A DNA stretch of 64,000 bases from contig NZ_JAJAPB010000011.1 in the NCBI RefSeq assembly GCF_026226615.1, positions 1 through 64,000 on the forward strand, written 5' to 3'. Below are positions 8,654 through 18,334 of the stretch, in pieces. The position numbers and the translations under genes are program-made. Source of the stretch: Geovibrio ferrireducens (GTDB lineage Bacteria; Chrysiogenota; Deferribacteres; Deferribacterales; Geovibrionaceae). The stretch's first letter is position 1, and each line of letters opens with the position of its first letter. The notes beneath the pieces were generated by a model. The model saw only the letters and a list, made by a program, of their open reading frames with translations, had not been told where the DNA came from and did no database searches.

Positions 8654-9616
8654 TTACTTAAGAACGCCTTTTTCTTTCCAGTATTTAGCTGCGCCGGGGT
8701 GAACAGGAGTGGCTATACCTGTAAGGCCGCCTTCTATGCTCATTTCCTGAGCTGATTTGTGGATTTCTATAAGGTGTTTGAAGCCTTCGGGGCTGTAAAC
8801 TGCCTTAGTCATTTCATAGACCACGTCAGCGGGTACGTCTTTGTTAACTACCCATATAGCGCCGTCCTGAATTGTTTCCACAGGCTGAGTCTGGCCTTTG
8901 TAAGTGTTTGCAGGTATAACAACTTTGGAGTAGAAGGGATATTCTGCTATGAGGCCGCCTTTCTGAGCATCGCTCCAGAGGCTCATTATTTTAACATCTG
9001 TCTGGAGAGCAGCTTCTATAACTGAAGAGTTGGGGAAGCCGGCGAATACCCAGAAGCCGTCAAGCTGGTTGTTGCCGAAGGCTGATGCTGCGTTTCTGTA
9101 GCCGATGAACTGAGGCTTCATTTTGTCCCATACCTTAAGCTGAGTGAAGTAACGCTCAGCGTTGGAAGCCGCGCCTGAACCGGCATCGCCCACGCCCACT
9201 CTTTTACCTGCGAGGTCAGCAGTTGAGTTAATTTTGGCATCTGCTCTGACTATCATGTGTGCGGGTGCGCCGTAGAAATAGCCAATGGCCATTACGTTTT
9301 CATACTTTCTGGTATCGCCTGTGAGTTCTCCTTTTCTTGCAAGGAAAACATCACCGGCATAAGCAACGCCCATGCTCGCTCTGCCGGAGTCAACAAGCCT
9401 AACGTTCTCAACTGAACCGTTGGACGCACTGGCAAGTATTCTGATGTCCGGTGTTTTGATAAGCTGTGCTATACCGTTGGCATAGTACATGAATGTTCCG
9501 CCTGAGGGGCCGCCTGAAAATTTGTACATTGCTGCGGACGCAGCAGCGGGAAGAGCTATCAGCGCCGTGCAGAGCGCAGCAATAGCAAAAGCTGTTTTGA
9601 AAAGTCCTGACTTCAT
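8654..9616 (-). CDS. TAXI family TRAP transporter solute-binding protein
   Basis: Periplasmic binding protein of the TAXI family, 320 residues, with a clear signal peptide (MKSGLFKTAFAIAALCTALI, cleavage near ASA-A). The mature start YKFSGGPSGGTFMYYANGIA has the family's GGPxGGT binding segment, and GKRVGVGDAGSGAASNAERY is the second typical segment. GGAGGAAG precedes the ATG. It delivers its ligand to the permease encoded at 6792-8525. The ligand cannot be read from sequence; glutamate and dicarboxylates are typical for characterised relatives. Confidence 0.93.
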   Translation of the reverse strand: MKSGLFKTAFAIAALCTALIALPAAASAAMYKFSGGPSGGTFMYYANGIAQLIKTPDIRILASASNGSVENVRLVDSGRASMGVAYAGDVFLARKGELTGDTRKYENVMAIGYFYGAPAHMIVRADAKINSTADLAGKRVGVGDAGSGAASNAERYFTQLKVWDKMKPQFIGYRNAASAFGNNQLDGFWVFAGFPNSSVIEAALQTDVKIMSLWSDAQKGGLIAEYPFYSKVVIPANTYKGQTQPVETIQDGAIWVVNKDVPADVVYEMTKAVYSPEGFKHLIEIHKSAQEMSIEGGLTGIATPVHPGAAKYWKEKGVLK

Positions 9617-9808
9617 AAAACTTCCTCCATCTTTAATTATGAAAAAATACCATTAAAAGGTACTAATTACAACGGTTTTGTTCTTTTTATAATCGGGTTT
9701 CTTTTTGTAACTTATTTAAATATTGAGTCTTTTTTTGCTTTCAATGCAAATTCACTGTCACTGTTATTGCAGAAATTGTTAAACAAATATTAAGTCAGAG
9801 AAACTGTA

Positions 9809-10252
9809 TCAGCGGGAAATTAGCACGGAGCAGTGGGCTCTTCTTGCAACTTTTTCAGTGATGCTGCCGAAGAAGAAGCCGTCCAAAGCACTCTTGCCTT
9901 TGGAAGATATTACTATCAGATCGCAAGCCATGGAGTCGGCTGTTTTGATGATTTCATCATAAGGGTTGCCGTGGCAGATACGCACGGTCGGTTTAACTAT
10001 GCTTCCTTTGAAAACATCATTTTTTATTTTTTCTATTTCATGATCAATATGTTCGTCAAGGTGCTTGTTAATTTCATCTATCTTGGAGTCATCAAGGAAA
10101 AAGAGGGGGAGGTTTTCTGCTTCTTTGGCTTTGACATGGATTATGACAAGTTCGGAGTTGCACAGCTCTGCGATTTCCTTAGCCTGATTAACAGCAACTC
10201 TGGATGCGGAGGAAAAATCTGTCGGAACCAGTATTCTCTTCGGCTTAAACAT
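9809..10252 (-). CDS. Universal stress protein (UspA family)
   Basis: A single-domain Usp of 147 residues. The N-terminal strand KRILVPTDFSSAS carries the conserved Asp, and the C-terminal ATP-binding motif fits G-x2-G-x9-G-S/T (ISSKGKSALDGFFFGSITEKV), so nucleotide binding is expected. GGAGA precedes the ATG. The 192-base gap up to the TRAP gene is AT-rich with no further gene. Confidence 0.9.
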   Translation of the reverse strand: MFKPKRILVPTDFSSASRVAVNQAKEIAELCNSELVIIHVKAKEAENLPLFFLDDSKIDEINKHLDEHIDHEIEKIKNDVFKGSIVKPTVRICHGNPYDEIIKTADSMACDLIVISSKGKSALDGFFFGSITEKVARRAHCSVLISR

Positions 10253-10323
10253 AAAATATCTCCTGTCAGCTTTATTGTATTCAGAATATTATTCTATTTT
10301 GATTCTTTTGAGGTGAAGAGATT

Positions 10324-11070
10324 TTAAATATGGTTTGAAAAATAATCAAGAAAATTGTCTGACCTTTTGGAAGTTTCTTCAATTTTGTTAACCGATGTGT
10401 ATTCACAGTGAAGCATCAGGCGCGGAAATTCTGCACCTCCGTAAAGCTTGTCGCCAATAATCGGGAAACCGGAATGCGCCAGATAAGCTCTTAGCTGGTG
10501 TCTGTTAGCCTGCTTAAGTTCAGCCTGAACAACAGAGCAGTCTCGCATCAGCATTCTTCTGGAAAAACGTGCAGGATTAAGACCTTTATTATCAAGCACT
10601 TTAACCTTCTTTCTCTTTGCCGCATCAATGGCATTATCCATGTAAAGCTTCTCAGGAAACACTCCCTGAACCACTGCAATATACACCTTTTTCAGTTCTG
10701 TGATTTCCGTTTCTTTCTCCACGGCGGCAATGATTCCGTCTGTTTCAAAGTCCAGTCTGGATATGAGCCTGTGTGTTTCAGGGACAAGATCGCTTATTGC
10801 AGTCTCATCATCCGGCGTATGACGTTCACTATGAATAAAAGGCGGTTTATAATAGAAAATAACGCCGTTCTTTACTGATATAATAAAAGAATCTGCATCA
10901 ATAATGCGCCCGGTGTTTTTTACCTCAAGAAGCGGATTTTCATCTCCGTTTAATTCAATATCTTTACGGAGAGTTTTCCCGTTCAGAACAACCCTGCCTT
11001 CGGTTATATATTTCTTTGCGTTTCTGCGTGAAATACCGTATATCTCACTTAATCTTGCGGACAGTCTCAT
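10324..11070 (-). CDS. RluA-family RNA pseudouridine synthase with S4 domain
   Basis: Cytoplasmic enzyme that isomerises uridine to pseudouridine in RNA. An S4 RNA-binding domain occupies about residues 1-60 (ARLSEIYGISRRNAKKYITEG). The catalytic Asp lies in SRLDFETDG, where the family consensus is HRLDxxTSG. The C-terminal RHQLRAYLAHSGFPIIGDKLYGG block is diagnostic of the RluA fold. At 248 residues it is a little short for RluC/RluD. Which rRNA or tRNA position it modifies cannot be said. Confidence 0.88.
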   Translation of the reverse strand: MRLSARLSEIYGISRRNAKKYITEGRVVLNGKTLRKDIELNGDENPLLEVKNTGRIIDADSFIISVKNGVIFYYKPPFIHSERHTPDDETAISDLVPETHRLISRLDFETDGIIAAVEKETEITELKKVYIAVVQGVFPEKLYMDNAIDAAKRKKVKVLDNKGLNPARFSRRMLMRDCSVVQAELKQANRHQLRAYLAHSGFPIIGDKLYGGAEFPRLMLHCEYTSVNKIEETSKRSDNFLDYFSNHI

Positions 11071-11099
11071 GGGCTGTATTTTATCATAACGGAGCAGAA

Positions 11100-11885
11100 A
11101 TGAAAGAATATAGATATTTTATACGCAGCGAGGAGCTTGAAGAAGCTCTTCTTGATATGGAACTTACTGTTATAGAAGATGATTTTAAGAATGAGGAAGT
11201 TGTTTTCATAGTATATTCACAGGATGATCTCAGCAGTGTTTTCAATGACTTCGGTATGGAGTTCACCGTAAAGGATGTCAGTGAAACAGGCTGGGAGGAT
11301 AAATGGAAGGAATTTTTACAGCCCGGCTGGCTCACAGATAATGTTTACTACTGCTTTGATACCGAAACATCAGCGCCGCACGGCAGGGTAGTACGCATTA
11401 TTCCCGCTCTCGCCTTCGGAACCGGAACACACGCCACGACACAGGCTGCGGCAAGGCTTCTGGAAGGTGTGGCAGAAGGCAGGAGAGTCGCAGATGTGGG
11501 CTGCGGAAGTGCGATACTCGCCATAACTGCCTCAGTCTGCGGTGCGGAGAAAGTATATGCGTTTGATATTGATGACCTTGCCATGGGCAATGCCCGTGAA
11601 AACATTGAGCTTAACCGCTGCACAAATATCAGCGCATGGACCGGCGGCATAGAAAGCCTGAAAGAGCATGCGGATGTGATCGTGGCAAACATAATCACAA
11701 AGGTGCTCAAAAGCATACATGCGGATGTGGCGGCCCGAAAACCGGAGTATATAGTTTACTCAGGTATACTACAGGAAGAGTATGACGAATTTATGAACAG
11801 TATAGATACTGATGGCTATGAAATTGATGCAGCTTGTGAGGTTAAGGAATGGAAAGGAGTGCGTCTTAAAAGATGCTCGGTGTAA
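11100..11885 (+). CDS. prmA: Ribosomal protein L11 methyltransferase
   Basis: Trimethylates ribosomal protein L11 using S-adenosylmethionine. The frame is open from 11016, but the chosen ATG at 11100 has GGAG 7 bases upstream and begins like a PrmA N terminus (MKEYRYFIRSEELEEALLD). Characteristic motifs are PALAFGTGTHATTQ, the SAM-binding VADVGCGSAILAI and VIVANIITKVL. At 261 residues it is slightly shorter than E. coli PrmA. It heads a plus-strand run of four housekeeping genes and overlaps the next gene by 13 bases. Confidence 0.92.
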   Translation: MKEYRYFIRSEELEEALLDMELTVIEDDFKNEEVVFIVYSQDDLSSVFNDFGMEFTVKDVSETGWEDKWKEFLQPGWLTDNVYYCFDTETSAPHGRVVRIIPALAFGTGTHATTQAAARLLEGVAEGRRVADVGCGSAILAITASVCGAEKVYAFDIDDLAMGNARENIELNRCTNISAWTGGIESLKEHADVIVANIITKVLKSIHADVAARKPEYIVYSGILQEEYDEFMNSIDTDGYEIDAACEVKEWKGVRLKRCSV

Positions 11886-12634
11886 TAGGAGATATTCACG
11901 GCTGCGTAAGAACCCTTGATGCGCTTCTGGAAAGGCTTTTCGGTGAGTACGACATACACAGGCTTATTTTCCTCGGCGACATAGTGGACAGGGGCAGATA
12001 CTCAAAAGAGGTCTGCGATCTTATCATCGACCTGAAAAAACATTATGATGTCACTCTCCTTCTGGGCAACCACGAGGATGTTATGCTGGATTACTTCCGC
12101 TCCTCACTGCGTTACGGCCCTAAGCAGTTTATGAAGCTGGGCGGGGATAAAACCATAAGCTCCTTCACGGGCGGAAGGTTTGATAAGGAGCTGGCGCAGG
12201 GTAAGGACGTTTCCCTTGCCGCATACAGGTATTTTGAGCCTTACATGGACTTTTTCAGTTCCGCACAGATATGCGACAGCATGGATTACGGCTTCTTTAA
12301 GCTCCACTTCTCCCACGCCGGTATCGGCGACGGCTCCGGCAACGGGGATGACGAGTCATTCAGCCCTCAGTTCAGGTTCGCCTGGTCAAGGAATACAGAC
12401 AGGCGCAAAACCACATACTTCGGCTACTCCATGGTGCACGGGCACACCCCCGTGGTTAAGATAGACCCGCAGATTAACCCTAATAGGCCTTACGTCAACC
12501 GTAACAAAAAAGGGGAGATCTGCTCCGTTAACCTTGATACCGGCTGTGTGTACGGTTATTTTCTCAGTTCAATGATTATAGACGACAACGGGGATTTCGA
12601 GTTTGAATCCATGAAGTATAAGGATAAAGGCTGA
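11873..12634 (+). CDS. PP1/PrpA-like serine/threonine phosphatase or related metallophosphatase
   Basis: Calcineurin-like phosphoesterase, 253 residues. The metal-binding motifs are in order: GDIHG near residue 6, GDIVDRG, GNHED, then HGHTP toward the C terminus. This layout is typical of bacterial PrpA-type protein phosphatases and Ap4A-hydrolase relatives. It overlaps the end of prmA by 13 bases and the rsmE start by 1 base, so translation is coupled. The substrate is not evident. Confidence 0.88.
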   Translation: MLGVIGDIHGCVRTLDALLERLFGEYDIHRLIFLGDIVDRGRYSKEVCDLIIDLKKHYDVTLLLGNHEDVMLDYFRSSLRYGPKQFMKLGGDKTISSFTGGRFDKELAQGKDVSLAAYRYFEPYMDFFSSAQICDSMDYGFFKLHFSHAGIGDGSGNGDDESFSPQFRFAWSRNTDRRKTTYFGYSMVHGHTPVVKIDPQINPNRPYVNRNKKGEICSVNLDTGCVYGYFLSSMIIDDNGDFEFESMKYKDKG

Positions 12635-13317
12635 TGAAAAGGATCTGGCTTGACGAGGTTTCAGGCTCATCCTGCGAACTGCGGGACGATGCGCATCATT
12701 ATATAAAAACCGTTCTGAGAAGCAGGGAAGGGGATGAGTTCGGCATCCTCACTCCGGAAAGGCTCTGCACTGCCAGAGTTGCGCAGATAAACAATAAATT
12801 CACCCTGCTGGACATCCTCACGGAGCGCCCAGTGGTCAGGCCGGATTACAGGCTTTCTGTTTATCAGTGCGTACTCAAGCGGGAATATATGGATTTTGCC
12901 GTTGAGAAATACGCAGAACTTGGCGTTACGGAGATTATACCCGTAATCAGCGCCCGCAGTATGAAGGATGTGAAAGATAAATCCTTCGGCAGGTATCACG
13001 ACATAGCGGTTAAGGCGGTTCTCCAGAGCGAAAACGAGCATGTGCCTGTGATTCACCCTCCTGTTCATCTGGAGGATATTTCGGCTGACAATACGGAAAA
13101 GCTCCTCTTTTATGAGCGCAAAGAAGGTAAGGAACCGTTGAAGGTGCAGTCCCGCGATGTCGCCATGATAATAGGCTGTGAAGGCGGCTTTGAGGATGAA
13201 GAGGTCGAAACACTGACAACAAAGGGTTTCCGTGTTGTTTCACCGTTTACTCCGGTACTCAAGGCTGAAACGGCAGCGGTTGTCTTCACAGGGTTAGTCA
13301 GGATGGAGCTTGAATGA
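12634..13317 (+). CDS. rsmE: 16S rRNA m3U1498 methyltransferase
   Basis: Methylates N3 of U1498 in 16S rRNA. It has an N-terminal PUA-like part (DDAHHYIKTVLRSREGDE) and a SPOUT methyltransferase fold with the knotted SAM site at MIIGCEGGFEDEEV and the C-terminal LKAETAAVVFTGLV. The 227-residue length is normal. The stop overlaps the tadA ATG (ATGA), so the two genes are translationally coupled. Confidence 0.93.
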   Translation: MKRIWLDEVSGSSCELRDDAHHYIKTVLRSREGDEFGILTPERLCTARVAQINNKFTLLDILTERPVVRPDYRLSVYQCVLKREYMDFAVEKYAELGVTEIIPVISARSMKDVKDKSFGRYHDIAVKAVLQSENEHVPVIHPPVHLEDISADNTEKLLFYERKEGKEPLKVQSRDVAMIIGCEGGFEDEEVETLTTKGFRVVSPFTPVLKAETAAVVFTGLVRMELE

Positions 13318-13793
13318 CGGAGTTTCAGTTTACTGATGACGACATAAGGTTCATGCGGCTTGCCATGGAACAGGCTGAGGAAGCCCGCGCGGAAGGAGAG
13401 GTTCCCATCGGCGCGGTGGTGGTTAAAGACGGTGAGGTAATAGGCAGGGGCAGAAACGCCAAGGCCGTTGCCAAAACTGCCACAAGCCATGCGGAGATAA
13501 TCGCCATAGAGGATGCGTCAAGAAACACGGGTGACTGGCGGCTGGATGAATGCAGCCTGTACGTAACCGTTGAACCTTGCCTCATGTGCGCGGGGACAAT
13601 CATCCACTCCCGCATACGCAATGTTGTTTTCGGCGTACCTGAACCCAAGTTCGGCGGAGTGATCAGCCTTGCAAACACCTTTGATATTCAGGGGCTTAAC
13701 CACAGGGTAAGCTACAAACACGGGCTGTTTCAGGACGAGATACGGGAAATGCTGAAAAGCTTTTTCAGGGAACTCAGAAGCAGACAGCAGTAG
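13314..13793 (+). CDS. tadA: tRNA-specific adenosine deaminase
   Basis: Converts A34 of tRNA-Arg(ACG) to inosine. The zinc/catalytic motifs are HAEII (catalytic Glu in HAE) and PCLMCAG, spaced as in TadA. Length 159 residues matches the family. It is the last gene of the plus-strand run and ends 2 bases before the stop codon of the convergent exporter gene, leaving no room for a terminator. Confidence 0.95.
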   Translation: MTEFQFTDDDIRFMRLAMEQAEEARAEGEVPIGAVVVKDGEVIGRGRNAKAVAKTATSHAEIIAIEDASRNTGDWRLDECSLYVTVEPCLMCAGTIIHSRIRNVVFGVPEPKFGGVISLANTFDIQGLNHRVSYKHGLFQDEIREMLKSFFRELRSRQQ

Positions 13794-13795
13794 TT

Positions 13796-14683
13796 TCAGA
13801 ACTGAGTTACCGCCTTTCTTTTTATAAACAAACTGCTCCACATTGGCAGAATAATCCCCAGCATTATCATAATCATACCTATTATCTGCATGGCGGCTGT
13901 CTTCTCTCCGAGGAAAATATGCGCGAGAACCACAGTGAGTGCGGGTTCTATGGATGAGGCTATGGAGGTCATGGACGAGCCTATCTCTTTTAATGCTTTA
14001 TATAAAAATATGGTTGCCAGAAACGAAGGGATTATTCCCAGCATAAGCGCAAGGCTGAGTTTGTAGGGTGTGAGGCTGAATGAACCCTCCGGAAGACCGA
14101 ATGATAGGATGACGGATGCTGTTGCCATCAGGTAAAAGCTCAGGGCAAAAGGGTCTGTTTTTTCCAGAATATTATGTGTGATCAGCATGTATGAGGAAAA
14201 TGTCAGCATAGCCATCATAGCCAGAAGAAGTCCGGTGAGGCTCATGTTTGAGCTGAAAGCTTCGAACAGTATCAGTGCCGAGCCCGCAAAGGCCACGGCA
14301 GCCGCTATGAGATGCAGGCGGTTGAGGGATTTTTTCAGCACCAGCCATGATATAAGCACCACGGCAGTGGGGTAGAAATAAAGCACAAGCTCAGCCGTAA
14401 CAACAGGTATATATTTGATGGACAAGATAAAGAAGAAGCTCTGCGGCAGAAACATGGTTCCGCCTATGAGGACTATTTTAACCAGTGTCCGCCGCTCAAT
14501 GATGAAAGCGTTTTTTCTTCCGGTGGAAATGAGGAAAGCCGCTGTGGTAAGCGCGCCGAAAGCAAAGCGGTAAAAGAGCATCTGCGCGGAGGACATGCCC
14601 GAATCGAAGCCGAATTTGGCTATGATAACAAGCGTGGAGAAGCACAGAGCCGATAACAGGGAATAAACAATGCCCCTAAGCAC
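13796..14683 (-). CDS. EamA/DMT-family permease
   Basis: Inner-membrane transporter of the drug/metabolite superfamily. Ten hydrophobic helices are visible over 295 residues in two EamA repeats, the second with the typical SSIEPALTVVLAHIFLGEKT signature. Such proteins usually export amino acids or metabolites; the substrate here is unknown. It stands alone between convergent tadA and the priA run. Confidence 0.88.
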   Translation of the reverse strand: MLRGIVYSLLSALCFSTLVIIAKFGFDSGMSSAQMLFYRFAFGALTTAAFLISTGRKNAFIIERRTLVKIVLIGGTMFLPQSFFFILSIKYIPVVTAELVLYFYPTAVVLISWLVLKKSLNRLHLIAAAVAFAGSALILFEAFSSNMSLTGLLLAMMAMLTFSSYMLITHNILEKTDPFALSFYLMATASVILSFGLPEGSFSLTPYKLSLALMLGIIPSFLATIFLYKALKEIGSSMTSIASSIEPALTVVLAHIFLGEKTAAMQIIGMIMIMLGIILPMWSSLFIKRKAVTQF

Positions 14684-14816
14684 GGGAGTTCCCGCTTGCT
14701 GAATGTAATACTGACCGTTTCAAAATAATCCTTCTTGATATGTGAAAATATGTTCCGCATTTGCGGAGTAGAATCAATTAGTATATTTGCAAGTCTTTGT
14801 CAACGGGGAAGAAGGG

Positions 14817-16772
14817 CTACATAAAGAAGTATGGATCGCGGTCAACCTTCATTATGACTGCTGTTTTGCCGAGTTTATTGAACGCTGACACGGCGGTATG
14901 GATTGCCCGCTTGAGCAGGGCGGTGTCACTGCTTTTCATAAGGATGGAATACCTGTACTTATTGCGTATTTTATAAACCGGAGCCTGTGTGGGCTTTTTG
15001 ATGTCTATCCCCGCCGGGAGGGAGCTCAGAGCCTGTTTCACGCTGTGGGCGGCATCATAGACAGTTTCCTCTCTGGAGTGGCTGAAAATAAGCCTGCAAA
15101 GCTTGCCCGCAGGGGGATAGCCGAAGGGCTCACGGCGCGTCATCTCAAATTCGTAGAAATCATCCGGCCTGTTTATTGCCATGTCAAATATATCCATCTC
15201 CGGCGAATAGGTCTGGATAATTACCTTGCCGGGCTTTTCGCATCTTCCCGAACGGCCGGAAAGCTGCACCAGAAGCTGAAAAGCACGCTCATGCGCCCTG
15301 AAATCGGGCAGGGAAAACATGTTGTCCAGATTCAGCACGGCGGATAAGGTTACATCGGGGAAATGGAGCCCCTTGGCGACAAGCTGTGTGCCCACAAGCA
15401 CCTTGAATTTGCCGTCACGGAAATCGTCCAGCATTTTGCTGAGTTTTCCCTGAGATGTCACACTGTCGGTGTCAAGCTTGAGAACAGGGATTCCCAGAAG
15501 CTGTTCCAGAACCTCTGCCACACGCTCTGTTCCTGCGCCGTAGTCTCTGGTCTGTGTACTGCCGCAGTGTGTGCAGTGAGGAACTTTGTATTCCGATGCG
15601 CAGTAGTGGCATTTGGTTACGTTTCTTGATTTGTACCATGTGAGTGCAACGGAGCAGTTGGGGCAGTGGACAGTTTTGCCGCATTTTTCGCAGTAAAGTG
15701 TATGGGAATAGCCCTTGCGGTTTATGAGCAGTATCGCCTGTTCTCCACGCTGAACAGTGGCGGAAAGCTCGTCATAGAGCCTTTCGGATATTATGTGGTC
15801 TATTGGGTCGCAGGCTTTCATATCAACTATCTGCATCAGCGGCATACAGGCGGCATGGCGTGTTGTGAGTCTGTGGAGCTTATACTTGCCTGTTTTTGCA
15901 TTATACATGCTCTCAAGAGAAGGGGTTGCGCTGCCGAGAATAACAGTTGCGCCCAGAATGCTTCCGTAAAGCACTGCCATATCCCGAAGCTGATAGGCCG
16001 GTGCTTCCTCCTGCTTGTAGCTCTGCTCATGCTCTTCATCCACGATGATCAGCCCGATATTCTCCGCAGGAACAAACAGGGCGCTTCTTGCACCTATGAG
16101 CACAGGCGCCTCGCCCTTTGCGAAGCTCCAGAATGCCTCCCTGCGTTTTTTCGGCGTGTGTCTGCTGTGGTATGAGGGAACCTCAAAACCAAGCCTTTTT
16201 GATATGCGCTCCACCATCTGCGGAGTCAGTGAGATTTCAGGAACAAGATAAAGCACCTTTTGTCCGGCGGCTATGACATCCTTTGCGAGCTCAACATATA
16301 TCTCGGTTTTTCCGCTCCCTGTGACACCGTGTATGAGATGAACCGAGAACTTCCCGCGGTCAGCGGATATGCTTTCATAAATGCCTTGCTGATCTGCATT
16401 GAGCTTAAGGTCTTCTGCTGTGTTCAGTTTTTTAACGGGAACGGGGCAGGGCTCTGACTCCACAACTGTTTTCGATATGGTGCCTGCCAGAGTGAGGCCG
16501 GGCGGATTCACGTAGTAGTCCGCCATGGCATCTATCAGTCTGAGAAAATGGTCGGTAAAAACGGATGATTCCTCAAAGGTTTCAGCTACTTCACGATATT
16601 TTACACCTTCTCTGAGTTCCTTCGCCTCACCCAGAACAATTCCGGGGAGCACTCTGGAGGCCAGAGGAACTCTGACCCTTTGTCCCCGTATGAGCGGCGT
16701 ATGGGATATGTAAGTATAAACGCCGCCTGCGGGAACCGGCAGAAGAATATCGTAATATGTCAAAGCTTTCAA
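14817..16772 (-). CDS. priA: Primosomal protein N' (replication restart helicase)
   Basis: DNA helicase that reloads the replisome at stalled forks. It shows the N-terminal 3'-DNA-binding region, Walker A HGVTGSGKTEIY, Walker B DEEH, the zinc-binding insertion with four CxxC-type pairs (CEKCGKTVHCPNC and CHYCASEYKVPHCTHC) and helicase motifs including VGTQLVAKGLHFP. At 651 residues it is shorter than the 732 of E. coli but within the family range. The start is TTG at 16772, with GGAGGA just upstream, and overlaps the stop of the acyl-CoA ligase gene (TTGA). Confidence 0.95.
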   Translation of the reverse strand: MKALTYYDILLPVPAGGVYTYISHTPLIRGQRVRVPLASRVLPGIVLGEAKELREGVKYREVAETFEESSVFTDHFLRLIDAMADYYVNPPGLTLAGTISKTVVESEPCPVPVKKLNTAEDLKLNADQQGIYESISADRGKFSVHLIHGVTGSGKTEIYVELAKDVIAAGQKVLYLVPEISLTPQMVERISKRLGFEVPSYHSRHTPKKRREAFWSFAKGEAPVLIGARSALFVPAENIGLIIVDEEHEQSYKQEEAPAYQLRDMAVLYGSILGATVILGSATPSLESMYNAKTGKYKLHRLTTRHAACMPLMQIVDMKACDPIDHIISERLYDELSATVQRGEQAILLINRKGYSHTLYCEKCGKTVHCPNCSVALTWYKSRNVTKCHYCASEYKVPHCTHCGSTQTRDYGAGTERVAEVLEQLLGIPVLKLDTDSVTSQGKLSKMLDDFRDGKFKVLVGTQLVAKGLHFPDVTLSAVLNLDNMFSLPDFRAHERAFQLLVQLSGRSGRCEKPGKVIIQTYSPEMDIFDMAINRPDDFYEFEMTRREPFGYPPAGKLCRLIFSHSREETVYDAAHSVKQALSSLPAGIDIKKPTQAPVYKIRNKYRYSILMKSSDTALLKRAIHTAVSAFNKLGKTAVIMKVDRDPYFFM

Positions 16773-18334
16773 TCCTCCGGGTGATGCCCCGTGTGGAAGT
16801 GGCCGGAAAGAACCTCTCTCTTAAGCTCACGCTTGAGAACCTTGCCGGTGGCAGTCAGAGGGAGATCCTGCCTTATGTAGATATGACGGGGTATTTTATA
16901 GTTTGCGAGTTTTTCGCGGAGATACTTTTTAATATCTTTAATATCCAGATTAGCGCCTTCCTTCGGTTTGATGTAGGCATCAGGCACTTCGCCGCTGGCT
17001 TCATCAGGCAGACCTATAACGGCAGCCGCTTCCACGCCTTCGTATTTGTGAAGAACTTCCTCAATCTCTCTGGGGTAAACGTTCATGCCTTTGACGAGGA
17101 TAAGATCCTTTTTGCGGTCAACAATATAGATAAACCCTTCCTTGTCAACTTTAGCAAGATCCCCTGTGAAGAGCCATCCGTTGCGGATAGTGGTTTCTGT
17201 GAGGCCGGGCATATTCCAGTAACCCTTCATTACGTTGGGGCCTTTTACAATGAGCTCGCCCACTGTGCCGACAGGAACTTCCATCTCGCTTTCATCAACT
17301 ACCTTCACCTGCACGCCGTCAAGGGCGGGGCCGACTGAAAGGGGTTTCTGTTTATTAAGCAGGTTAACGGAAACAACGGGCGATGCCTCTGAAAGGCCGT
17401 AGCCCTCAACAATTGTTTTGCCGAACTTGTTTTTGAACTGCCTGAGTGTTTCCTCCGGCAGGGGCGCGCCTCCGCTTACATGGAGCCTGATGGGGTATAT
17501 AAACTTAATGAACCATGCGGGCATTTTTGACTTAAGCAGAGCGGTATAAACCTGCGGAACGCCGAGGAAGAAGGTGGGGCGTTTGAAAACAAGTATATTC
17601 TTGAAGCTTTTCTTTTTAAGGTCGTTGACTCCTTCCAGAATGATGACGGAGGAACCGCTGAATGTAGGCAGTATAAGACACGTCATCATAGCATATGAAT
17701 GGAAGGAGGGGAGGAAAAGCAGGAACTTCTCTTTAGAGCGCACATCAAATCTGGAAGCGCATGCCGCAGCGTTCGCTATAAGGTTTCTGTGGGTGAGCTC
17801 AGCCCCCTTGGGGTGGCCTGTTGTGCCGGAGGAGTAAATGAGAAGGGCTGAGTCCATCTCTGTGACATCAGGCTTAACATCCTTATCCGAAAGGTTTTCT
17901 GAAACAATATAAAGGTTTTCCGAACGGAACGCAGTCTGCTGGTATGCCATAACTGCTTTGAGGTTTTTAACCTCTTTTTCTATCTTGTTTGCAACTTCGT
18001 GAAATTCAGATGATGTGACAAATATTTTTGCGCCGCTGTCCTTGAGGATATAGGCTACTTCGTCTCTCTTGAGGAATGTGTTAACGGGAACAACCATGGC
18101 TCCGCATTTGAATGCGGCAAACAAAGTGAAGACGAACTCAGGGGAGTTCTCAAGCATTATAGCTACTCTGTCCCCTTTTTCTATCCCTTTAAGCTGTAAG
18201 GCGGAGGCAATCTTGTTTGTAAGCCTGTTTGCTTCGCCGTAGGTTATTTTTGCTTCCTGAAAATGAATATAAACTTTTTTCGGCTGGATTTTTGCCCTGT
18301 CAATAAGCATCTGGGCAAGATTGTTAAAATTCAT
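16769..18334 (-). CDS. AMP-forming long-chain acyl-CoA synthetase
   Basis: Activates fatty acids to acyl-CoA with ATP. The adenylation P-loop LLIYSSGTTGHPKGAELTH, VEGYGLSEASP, GWLFTGDLAKVD and the C-terminal lysine motif PLTATGKVLKREL are all present. Length 521 residues is usual for FadD-like ligases; acyl chain specificity cannot be read directly. GGGGG lies 6 bases before the ATG. It overlaps maf upstream by 11 bases and priA downstream by 4 bases. Confidence 0.92.
   Translation of the reverse strand: MNFNNLAQMLIDRAKIQPKKVYIHFQEAKITYGEANRLTNKIASALQLKGIEKGDRVAIMLENSPEFVFTLFAAFKCGAMVVPVNTFLKRDEVAYILKDSGAKIFVTSSEFHEVANKIEKEVKNLKAVMAYQQTAFRSENLYIVSENLSDKDVKPDVTEMDSALLIYSSGTTGHPKGAELTHRNLIANAAACASRFDVRSKEKFLLFLPSFHSYAMMTCLILPTFSGSSVIILEGVNDLKKKSFKNILVFKRPTFFLGVPQVYTALLKSKMPAWFIKFIYPIRLHVSGGAPLPEETLRQFKNKFGKTIVEGYGLSEASPVVSVNLLNKQKPLSVGPALDGVQVKVVDESEMEVPVGTVGELIVKGPNVMKGYWNMPGLTETTIRNGWLFTGDLAKVDKEGFIYIVDRKKDLILVKGMNVYPREIEEVLHKYEGVEAAAVIGLPDEASGEVPDAYIKPKEGANLDIKDIKKYLREKLANYKIPRHIYIRQDLPLTATGKVLKRELKREVLSGHFHTGHHPED

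Noticed and set aside
14684-14816. Terminator between the EamA exporter and priA
   Set aside because: Only a short GGGA...TCCC pairing and no T-run on the minus strand; too weak to list.
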